Shown piece after piece: positions 1 through 5,917 of a stretch of DNA of 7,522 nucleotides. Location of the stretch: positions 1 through 7,522 of the forward strand of contig CAMLEM010000074.1 in NCBI GenBank assembly GCA_946479005.1. Reading direction: 5' to 3'. Position 1 is the stretch's first letter, and each line of letters opens with the position of its first letter. The notes below the pieces were generated by a model. It was not told the origin of the DNA. It worked only from the letters and a program-made list of their open reading frames with translations, and made no database searches. Source of the stretch: an uncultured Chitinophagaceae bacterium. Its GTDB lineage: Bacteria > Bacteroidota > Bacteroidia > Chitinophagales > Chitinophagaceae. Made by a program: the position numbers and the translations under genes.

Positions 1-1
1 T

Positions 2-886
2 CCCCTGGCGGCCAGTGCTTTATTTTGCTGGGCAGTGGTTACCGCAAAAGGACTGGGCCCCATTCTCGCGGAACCTTCGAAATTTTCGGACAGCGCTTCC
101 TTCTTTAAATTCTTTTTTCCAGCATTAACCGCTGTGGTTGGATTCTGGGCCACCCTGTCGCTGAACATTCCCGATTTTACGCGTTATGCCCGGTCACAAA
201 AGGCGCAGATCCGGGGACAGGCTATCGGGCTGCCACCTTCAATGACACTTTTTGCATTTATTGGTGTGGTGGTCACATCCGCTTCTGCAATCATCTATGG
301 AAGCCCGGAATGGGACCCTGTAAAACTGGCAGGGAGATTTGAAAGCAGGATGATGGTGACACTCGCGATGATCGGTATTATCATCTCCACGCTGGCCACA
401 AATATTGCAGCGAACATCGTGAGCCCGGCCAACGATTTCTCGAATCTTTCTCCGAAGAGGATCAATTTCCGGTTGGGAGGCTATATCACCGGCTTCATTG
501 GAGTACTCATTTTCCCCTGGAAACTTTACGCCGACCCCAACGGTTATATTTTCACTTGGTTGATCGCTTACTCAAGCCTGTTAGGACCCATTGGCGGAAT
601 TATGATCGCTGATTATTATTTTATCCGGAAACAGGTCCTGGAGGTGGATGAACTTTATTCCCACAAGGGCAGGTATTCATTCAAGGGCGGTTTCAACCAG
701 GCGGCCATCATCGCGCTGATCCTGGGGATCCTCCCCAATATCCCAGGCTTCCTCGTCAATGCGAAACTGATCTCTGCGGAAGCCGTGCCAACCTGGCTGG
801 CCGGACTTTATCATTACGCCTGGTTCGTGGGTTTCTTGGTAAGTGGGATTTTATATTTTATCTTAATGAGATCAAGGAAACAGTAA
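2..886 (+). CDS. NCS1-family nucleobase/hydantoin:cation symporter, C-terminal part (5' end outside window)
   Basis: Integral membrane transporter of the nucleobase:cation symporter-1 family (PucI/HyuP/Mhp1 relatives), probably bringing pyrimidines, hydantoin-like or allantoin-like compounds across the inner membrane with a cation. The frame is open from base 2 with no stop. The GTG at 35 encodes an internal valine in the middle of a hydrophobic helix, so it is not the start. About 294 residues are visible of a family length near 480-500. Family signatures are GFWATLSLNIPDFTRYA (from base 140), NIAANIVSPANDFSNLSP (about 401-454), the ITG...PWKLYADP stretch and LLGPIGGIMIADYYFIRK. By analogy with Mhp1, the Trp of GFW and an Asn of the NIAAN stretch lie at substrate-contact helices. 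About eight hydrophobic segments are visible. The stop lies 3 bp before the dihydropyrimidinase start, so the substrate is inferred to be uracil, thymine or a related ring from this context. The exact substrate cannot be read from the sequence. Confidence 0.9.
   Translation, partial: PLAASALFCWAVVTAKGLGPILAEPSKFSDSASFFKFFFPALTAVVGFWATLSLNIPDFTRYARSQKAQIRGQAIGLPPSMTLFAFIGVVVTSASAIIYGSPEWDPVKLAGRFESRMMVTLAMIGIIISTLATNIAANIVSPANDFSNLSPKRINFRLGGYITGFIGVLIFPWKLYADPNGYIFTWLIAYSSLLGPIGGIMIADYYFIRKQVLEVDELYSHKGRYSFKGGFNQAAIIALILGILPNIPGFLVNAKLISAEAVPTWLAGLYHYAWFVGFLVSGILYFILMRSRKQ
874..878 (+). promoter_or_regulatory. Shine-Dalgarno-like AAGGA before the dihydropyrimidinase
   Basis: AAGGA ends 11 nt before the ATG at 890 and lies inside the 3' end of the transporter gene. 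It is the only purine-rich SD-like site seen directly before a gene in this operon. The other start regions are A-rich or pyrimidine-rich, as is common in Bacteroidota, where SD pairing is little used. It may therefore be coincidental. Confidence 0.35.
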
Positions 887-889
887 GAA

Positions 890-2272
890 ATGAGCGTTTT
901 AATAAAAAATGGCCGGATCATAACAGCTTCGGAAGATTACGTCGCAGACATTCTCACTAAGGGAGAACAGATCGTATCGATTGGCAGGGATCTATCTTCC
1001 AACGAAGCGAGGGTGATCGATGCAGGCGGAATGCTGGTATTTCCCGGGGGGATCGATCCGCACGTACATCTCGATATGCCGTTTATGGGAACTTACAGTT
1101 CCGACAACTATGAAACCGGGACCCGGGCTGCTCTATTCGGAGGCACCACGATGGTGATCGATTTCATCTTACAAAAACAGGGAAATTCCCTGCAAAATGC
1201 CCTGGAAGAATGGAGAGGGCGCAGTGATGGCAATTGTATGGGCGACTATAGCTTCCATATGGCCGTCACTGATTTCAATGAAATTACCCGGCAGGAAATT
1301 AAAGGCCTGGTAGAAAATGAGGGCATCACGTCATTTAAAACCTTTATGGCTTATAAAGGCGCGTTGATGATCGATGACCGCCAAATGATCGGACTGATGG
1401 AGGAAGTAAAACGACAAGGTGGGCTGATCAATGTGCACGCCACCAATGGAGATATGATCGATTACCTGGTAGCCAAACACCGGGCCGAAGGAAAAATGTC
1501 CCCTCTATATCATTATCTCTCCCAGCCTGAGATCACGGAAGCTGAAGCCAGTGAACGTTTTACGGATATGAGCTTTTACACTGGCTGCCCTGGCTATATT
1601 GTACATCTTACCTGCGAAGGAGCATTGAATGCTGTAAGAAATGCCACCCGGAGAAACCAAAAAACCTTTGTGGAAACCTGCATCCAGTACCTCATCCTCG
1701 ATGCTTCCCTTTATGAAAAAGATTTCGAAGGCGCGAAATGGGTGATGAGCCCTCCCCTCCGGGAAAAAAAAGACCAGGAAGCGCTCTGGGCCGGGATCAA
1801 CCAGGGACTGGTGCAGGTGGTGGCCACGGATCACTGCCCCTTTAAATGGGAGCAGAAACTGATGGGTAAGGAAGATTTTTCAAAAATACCCAATGGTCAT
1901 CCGGCCATTGAGAACCGAATGGAACTTTTATACAGTGAAGGTGTGGCAAAAGGCAGGATCACATTGAACAAATACGTGGAGGTAGCCTGTACCAATCCTG
2001 CGAAGATCTTTGGAATGTTTCCGCGGAAAGGAACGATAGGTATTGGCTTAGATGCCGACCTGGTGATCTTCGATCCAAATGAAAAGCATACTCTTTCTGC
2101 GAAAACTCATCATATGAATGTGGATTATTCGGGATATGAAGGCTGGGAATTGACCGGAAAGGTGAAAACGGTTTTATTACGCGGCCAGGTGGCGATTGAA
2201 AATAATGAGTGTAAATTGGAGAAAGGATATGGGAAGTTCATAAAAAGGAATAAAGTGAGTAATTTAATATAG
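890..2272 (+). CDS. hydA: dihydropyrimidinase (D-hydantoinase family)
   Basis: Cytosolic cyclic amidohydrolase that opens dihydrouracil or dihydrothymine to N-carbamoyl-beta-alanine or N-carbamoyl-beta-aminoisobutyrate, the second step of reductive pyrimidine breakdown. The 460 residues match the usual family length. Binuclear metal ligands are visible: H58 and H60 in DPHVHLD, the carboxylated lysine K150 in SFKTFMAYK, H183 in NVHA, H239 in IVHL and D314 in ATDHCPF. Substrate-contact residues expected from D-hydantoinase structures are also present: Y155, S287 in SPPLREK and N335 in PNGHPAIENR. Numbering nearly equals that of Bacillus D-hydantoinases (recalled K150, Y155, H183, H239). The ATG follows the transporter stop by 3 bp. 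The Lys-rich C-terminal tail is typical of the family's dimer-swap tail. A hydantoinase specificity cannot be excluded from sequence, but PreT and PreA downstream strongly favour dihydropyrimidinase. The gene's last base is also the first base of a palindromic element. Confidence 0.95.
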   Translation: MSVLIKNGRIITASEDYVADILTKGEQIVSIGRDLSSNEARVIDAGGMLVFPGGIDPHVHLDMPFMGTYSSDNYETGTRAALFGGTTMVIDFILQKQGNSLQNALEEWRGRSDGNCMGDYSFHMAVTDFNEITRQEIKGLVENEGITSFKTFMAYKGALMIDDRQMIGLMEEVKRQGGLINVHATNGDMIDYLVAKHRAEGKMSPLYHYLSQPEITEAEASERFTDMSFYTGCPGYIVHLTCEGALNAVRNATRRNQKTFVETCIQYLILDASLYEKDFEGAKWVMSPPLREKKDQEALWAGINQGLVQVVATDHCPFKWEQKLMGKEDFSKIPNGHPAIENRMELLYSEGVAKGRITLNKYVEVACTNPAKIFGMFPRKGTIGIGLDADLVIFDPNEKHTLSAKTHHMNVDYSGYEGWELTGKVKTVLLRGQVAIENNECKLEKGYGKFIKRNKVSNLI

Positions 2273-2332
2273 AACACGGATGGCAGGGATTGGACGCCTG
2301 CCTATCGGCAGACGGGCGTGTCATCCGTGTTC
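2272..2332. repeat. 61-bp imperfect palindrome between dihydropyrimidinase and beta-ureidopropionase genes
   Basis: The outer arms GAACACGGATG (2272-2282) and CATCCGTGTTC (2322-2332) are perfect 11-bp inverted repeats. Inside, CTGCC (2298-2302) pairs with GGCAG (2307-2311) around a TATC loop, and ACGC (2294-2297) can pair with GCGT (2316-2319). The RNA could thus form a long, internally bulged hairpin. No T-run follows the element, so it does not look like an intrinsic terminator. It begins on the last base of the upstream stop codon and ends 18 bp before the next ATG. Similar sequences with CTGCC-loop-GGCAG cores and ACGGAT arms are, from memory, dispersed in Bacteroidota genomes, so a REP- or MITE-like element is likely. 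Only one copy is in this window, so repetition is inferred. Confidence 0.7.
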
Positions 2333-2350
2333 CATCTTCAAAATTCAACT

Positions 2351-3217
2351 ATGTCGAGAATTGTAAAATCAGGCCTGATCCAAATGAGCCTTCCGAAAAC
2401 GGAAGGAGAAGGGTCCATCGAGGAGATCAAGGAGGCGATGGTGCAGAAACATCTTCCTCTCATTGATGAAGCGGGGAAGAAAGGGGTTCAAATTCTTTGC
2501 TTCCAGGAAATATTCAACACGCCGTATTTCTGTCCCGGCCAGGACAAGGCCTGGTATGAATCAGCGGAAACGGTTCCCGGTCCAACCATCGAGCGGATGC
2601 AGGAATACGCGAAGAAATATAATATGGTAATGGTGGTACCCGTATATGAAAAAGAACAGGCCGGGGTGTTATATAATACCGCCGCGGTGATCGATGCTGA
2701 CGGGACCTATTTAGGAAAATATCGTAAGAACCATATCCCACACACTTCCGGATTCTGGGAGAAATTCTTTTTCAAGCCCGGGAACCTGGGATATCCCGTT
2801 TTTCAAACCCGCTACGCGAAAGTGGGTGTGTACATCTGTTATGACCGGCATTTTCCTGATGGGGCGAGGATCCTGGGGTTGAATGGCGCGGAAATCGTTT
2901 ACAATCCTTCAGCAACGGTTGCAGGGCTCTCCCAATACCTGTGGAAATTGGAGCAGCCAGCGCACGCCGCTGCCAACGGATATTTTATGGGCTGCATCAA
3001 CCGGGTGGGCACTGAAAAACCCTGGAACCTGGGCAAGTTCTATGGAACTTCTTATTTCGTTGATCCCCGGGGACAGATCATTGCAGAAGCCAGCGAGGAT
3101 AAAGATGAACTGTTGATCGCGGACCTGAACCTGGATATGATCGAAGAGGTCAGGGCTGTATGGCAGTTCTACAGGGACCGGAGACCCGAAACTTATGGCA
3201 AACTGGTGGAGTTGTGA
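2351..3217 (+). CDS. beta-ureidopropionase (N-carbamoyl-beta-alanine amidohydrolase), nitrilase superfamily
   Basis: Hydrolyses N-carbamoyl-beta-alanine, or its methyl homologue, to the beta-amino acid, CO2 and ammonia, the last step of the reductive pathway; expected to be cytosolic. From the ATG at 2351 it has 288 residues, usual for bacterial members. The catalytic triad of the superfamily is visible: E53 in CFQEIF, K126 in YRKNHIPH and C163 in VYICYDRHFPD. The second glutamate, E137 in GFWEKFF, is present too. NPSATVAGLSQYLWKLEQP and NRVGTEKPWN agree well with eukaryotic-type beta-ureidopropionase. An in-frame GTG at 2318 would add 11 residues (MSSVFHLQNST), but these are encoded by the palindromic element and its edge, so I choose the ATG, after which MSRIVKSGLIQMS starts the first beta strand. 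The region before the ATG is A/T-rich without an SD site. A D-carbamoylase role is the main alternative, made unlikely by the operon. Confidence 0.93.
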   Translation: MSRIVKSGLIQMSLPKTEGEGSIEEIKEAMVQKHLPLIDEAGKKGVQILCFQEIFNTPYFCPGQDKAWYESAETVPGPTIERMQEYAKKYNMVMVVPVYEKEQAGVLYNTAAVIDADGTYLGKYRKNHIPHTSGFWEKFFFKPGNLGYPVFQTRYAKVGVYICYDRHFPDGARILGLNGAEIVYNPSATVAGLSQYLWKLEQPAHAAANGYFMGCINRVGTEKPWNLGKFYGTSYFVDPRGQIIAEASEDKDELLIADLNLDMIEEVRAVWQFYRDRRPETYGKLVEL

Positions 3218-3230
3218 ACCTCCATCAACC

Positions 3231-3246
3231 TCTAAACCCCTAAACC
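3231..3246 (+). repeat. two tandem 8-nt units in the G-free spacer before preT
   Basis: TCTAAACC and CCTAAACC lie head to tail, with one mismatch, in the 35-bp spacer between the beta-ureidopropionase and PreT genes. The whole spacer contains no G on the plus strand. Two units are too few to prove a repeat. The second unit contains the in-frame TAA (3241-3243) that bounds the preT start. Confidence 0.35.
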
Positions 3247-3252
3247 TTTCCA

Positions 3253-4629
3253 TTGTCCATTCAATCTAACAGACTCACCCCGGAGGAATACCAGGAAAAT
3301 TTCCAGGACATTCATCCTCCGTTCGAGAATAAAACAGCCGCCGAAGTTGAAGCGAACCGCTGCCTGTTCTGTTATGATGCTCCCTGTACAAAAAGTTGCC
3401 CCACGAGTATCGATGTTCCCAAATTCATCAAACAGATCAGCACGGAGAACATCAAAGGTTCAGCGCTCACCATTTTTGAATCAAACATATTCGGCGCAGG
3501 ATGCAGCCGGGTTTGCCCTGTAGAAAAATTATGTGAAGGAGCCTGTGTCTATAATCTGCTCGAAGAAGAACCTATTCCCATTGCACGCCTGCAGCGTTAC
3601 GCAACGGAAGCTGCCCTGCAGAACAACTGGCAATTTTTCAAACGGAAGCCGGGAAATGGAAAGAAGGTGGCTGTGATCGGGGCCGGGCCAGCGGGGCTTT
3701 CCTGCGCGCACGTGCTTTCCCGGGAAGGAGTGGATGTGACCATTTTTGAAAAAGAAAAGAAAGGAGGCGGCTTGATGACCTACGGCATCGCCGCTTATAA
3801 GGTGACTCCACAGTTCTGCGAACAGGAAGTGAACTATATCACCGGGCTCGGAGGAATAGAAATCAAATTTGAACAGGAGCTTGGAAAAAACATAACGATG
3901 CATCAACTGCTGAATGCATTTGATGCCGTTTACCTGGCGATGGGTGTGGGGTTGGCGAGGAGATTGAATATCCCCGGTGAAGACGGCGAGGGAGTGATCG
4001 ACGCGATCTCATTCATTTATGAGATCCGGGATAAAGGATTCCCTCCGATCCCGGTGGGTGACAGGGTCGCGGTGATTGGAATGGGAATGACCGCCATTGA
4101 CGCGGCCACACAGGCAAAAAGGCTGGGCGCCAAAGAAGTAACCCTGGTTTACCGGAGAACTGAAGAAGAAAAACCCTGCACAGACGTGGAACTGGACATT
4201 GCAAAACTGGATGGTTGCGAGATCATCTGGCTGGCAGCACCCAAAGAAGTGATCAGTGAAAATGGAAGGTTGAAACAACTGGTCTGTTCGGTGATGGAAC
4301 TCGGCGCTCCTGACAGCTCGGGTCGCCGTTCGCCCGTGGATACCGGGAAGACTTTTTCGCTGGAAGTGGATATGGTGATCAAGGCAGCGGGGCAGATGCC
4401 TTTTGAATCTCTTGTAAAAGAAATCGGGTTGGATCATAAGGATGGAAAGATTCTGGTTAAAGGTTCTGCAACCAATGTAAAAGCTGTATTCGCCGGAGGC
4501 GATTGTGTAAATGGAGGAAAGGAAGTGGTAGATGCGGTACAGGCAGGAAAAGATGGCGCTGAGGCGATATTGAAATTTTTAAAGATGGAACACAAAACAA
4601 ATTCAAAATTATGGCAGACCTCTCCATAA
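3253..4629 (+). CDS. preT: dihydropyrimidine dehydrogenase subunit PreT (FAD- and NAD(P)H-binding, [4Fe-4S])
   Basis: Electron-input subunit of the bacterial dihydropyrimidine dehydrogenase. It takes hydride from NAD(P)H to FAD and passes electrons by Fe-S clusters to PreA. There are 458 residues. The N-terminal cluster domain has C37, C40, C45, C49, then C84, C88, C94, C98, and a Gln at 114 in ARLQRYATEA. An FAD Rossmann motif GAGPAG lies at 143-148, an NAD(P)H-binding motif GMGMTAIDAA near 276-285 followed by VYRRTEEEKP, and a C-terminal FAD motif AGGDCVNGGKEVVDAV from 414. It resembles the first part of eukaryotic DPD and the GltD/NfnB fold. An in-frame stop at 3241 and the absence of an in-frame ATG until after the FAD domain begins make TTG at 3253 the only credible start. 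No SD site is visible. Its end overlaps preA by 19 bp. A glutamate synthase small subunit is the alternative, rejected because PreA is adjacent. Confidence 0.93.
   Translation: MSIQSNRLTPEEYQENFQDIHPPFENKTAAEVEANRCLFCYDAPCTKSCPTSIDVPKFIKQISTENIKGSALTIFESNIFGAGCSRVCPVEKLCEGACVYNLLEEEPIPIARLQRYATEAALQNNWQFFKRKPGNGKKVAVIGAGPAGLSCAHVLSREGVDVTIFEKEKKGGGLMTYGIAAYKVTPQFCEQEVNYITGLGGIEIKFEQELGKNITMHQLLNAFDAVYLAMGVGLARRLNIPGEDGEGVIDAISFIYEIRDKGFPPIPVGDRVAVIGMGMTAIDAATQAKRLGAKEVTLVYRRTEEEKPCTDVELDIAKLDGCEIIWLAAPKEVISENGRLKQLVCSVMELGAPDSSGRRSPVDTGKTFSLEVDMVIKAAGQMPFESLVKEIGLDHKDGKILVKGSATNVKAVFAGGDCVNGGKEVVDAVQAGKDGAEAILKFLKMEHKTNSKLWQTSP
4611..4629 (+). other. 19-bp reading-frame overlap of preT and preA
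   Basis: The preA ATG lies 19 bp before the end of preT, in a different frame. The region before it (AACAAATTCAAAATT) is A-rich and is still inside preT coding sequence. This arrangement would favour translational coupling and balanced subunit synthesis, which suits a heteromeric enzyme; the coupling itself is inference. Confidence 0.8.
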
Positions 4630-5879
4630 ACTTCCTGGGAATCAAGTCTCCTAATCCCTTCTGGCTGGCCTCTGCCCCTCCTACCGACAAAAAATACAAT
4701 GTGCTCCGGGCCTTTGAAGCCGGATGGGGCGGCGTGGTTTGGAAAACACTGGGTTCCCAGGTGAAGAATGTATCCTCGAGATATTCAGCCGTGGATTATG
4801 GAGGTCACCGGGTAATGGGTTTCAATAATATTGAGTTGATATCCGACCGTCCCTTAAAGATCAACCTCGATGAGATCCGCGAATGTGTACGCCTGTTTCC
4901 CGACCGGGCGATGATCGTATCACTGATGGCAGACAATGACAGGAAGAGCTGGCACGAGCTGATCAAACAGGTAGAGGATACGGGAGCACACGGATTGGAA
5001 TTGAACTTCGGTTGTCCGCACGGGATGACGGAACGTGGAATGGGTGCCACCGTGGGACAGGATCCGGAGATCGCGAAAATGGTAGTGGAATGGGTAATGG
5101 AAGCAGCTACCATCCCCGTGATCACAAAGCTCACGCCCAATGTACATTCCGTGGTACCTACCGGCCGTGCTGTTGTTGAAGCCGGAACCAACGGGCTTTC
5201 CCTGATAAACACTATCCAGTCCGTAACCGGTATCGATCTCGATACACTTGTGCCCAATCCATATGTGGCAGGAAAGTCTGTTTTCGGGGGGTATTGCGGT
5301 CCTGCCGTAAAACCCATTGCCCTGAAAATGCTCACTACCATCAGCCAGGACCCGCTCACTTCGAAAGTCCCGGTTTCAGGAATCGGGGGAATCAGTAACT
5401 GGAAAGATGCGACCGAGTTCATTCTCCTGGGTTGCACTTCCGTACAGGTTTGTACCGAGGCGATGAAACGCGGTTTCCGGATCGTGGATGATATGATCTC
5501 CGGGATGAGCAACTGGATGGATGAAAAAGGCTTCGCCACCATTGAGGATTTCCGGGGTAAATCCGTTCAAACACTCACTCATTGGGAGGATCTCGACATC
5601 AATTACCACCACGTAGCGAAGATCAACCAGGATAAATGCATTCACTGCGGACTTTGTTATATCGCTTGCGAAGACACTTCTCACCAATCCATCAGTCTCA
5701 CCTATGGCAAGCCATACAACACTTATGCGATCAAAGAGGATGAATGTGTCGGATGTAATCTGTGTATGTTGATCTGCCCGGTGGATAACTGCATTACGAT
5801 GGAAGAAAGACGGGTGGGTGATGAATACCTGAACTGGAAGGAGTTTCAGCGAAGGGGGATGAAGTTGAATGATCATTAA
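4611..5879 (+). CDS. preA: dihydropyrimidine dehydrogenase subunit PreA (FMN catalytic, two [4Fe-4S] clusters)
   Basis: Catalytic subunit that reduces uracil or thymine to the 5,6-dihydro form on FMN, using electrons from PreT. It has 422 residues: a dihydroorotate dehydrogenase-like barrel of about 330 residues and a ferredoxin domain. In the barrel are K45 (WKTLG), N109, N132 and C135 in NFGCPHGMTERGMG, K173 in TKLTPN, and N200-T201. By alignment from memory with mammalian DPD these match K574, N609, N668, catalytic C671, K709, N736 and T737. The residue before the catalytic Cys is Gly, where mammalian DPD has Ser. Ferredoxin motifs are CIHCGLCYIAC (343-353) and CVGCNLCMLIC (379-389), both with all four Cys followed by typical Asp or Pro. 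MADLSINFLGIKSPNPF is a normal family N-terminus, supporting this start despite the overlap. It is the last gene of the operon. Confidence 0.95.
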   Translation: MADLSINFLGIKSPNPFWLASAPPTDKKYNVLRAFEAGWGGVVWKTLGSQVKNVSSRYSAVDYGGHRVMGFNNIELISDRPLKINLDEIRECVRLFPDRAMIVSLMADNDRKSWHELIKQVEDTGAHGLELNFGCPHGMTERGMGATVGQDPEIAKMVVEWVMEAATIPVITKLTPNVHSVVPTGRAVVEAGTNGLSLINTIQSVTGIDLDTLVPNPYVAGKSVFGGYCGPAVKPIALKMLTTISQDPLTSKVPVSGIGGISNWKDATEFILLGCTSVQVCTEAMKRGFRIVDDMISGMSNWMDEKGFATIEDFRGKSVQTLTHWEDLDINYHHVAKINQDKCIHCGLCYIACEDTSHQSISLTYGKPYNTYAIKEDECVGCNLCMLICPVDNCITMEERRVGDEYLNWKEFQRRGMKLNDH

Positions 5880-5896
5880 AGCTGTTCATTCAATTT

Positions 5897-5917
5897 TCTT
5901 CCATATGGGAAGATTTT
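5897..5917 (+). terminator. possible intrinsic terminator after preA
   Basis: TCTTCC (5897-5902) and GGAAGA (5908-5913) form a 6-bp stem with an ATATG loop, followed on the plus strand by TTTT (5914-5917) and then CTATTT. It lies 18 bp after the preA stop, where an operon terminator is expected. The stem is short and only half G+C, so termination may be weak. In the minus direction the hairpin is followed by A-rich sequence, so it does not look like a terminator for the ATPase gene. Confidence 0.45.

Noticed and set aside
2272..2332. Palindrome as a rho-independent terminator or CRISPR/tRNA-like element
   Set aside because: No T-run follows it, there is only one copy here, and the sequence has no cloverleaf; a terminator here would also cut the pathway in two.
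3231..3246. Telomere-like CTAAACC repeat as an array or binding site
   Set aside because: Only two imperfect units are present, so it is kept as a weak repeat note and not as an operator or array.
4009..4437. 142-codon minus-strand open frame opposite preT
   Set aside because: Overlaps the NAD(P)H-binding region of PreT; low-complexity His/Phe/Cys-rich translation is a shadow of the real frame.
4805..5542. 245-codon minus-strand open frame opposite preA
   Set aside because: It lies wholly within the strongly supported PreA gene, its translation shows no family motif and has a composition typical of an antisense shadow.
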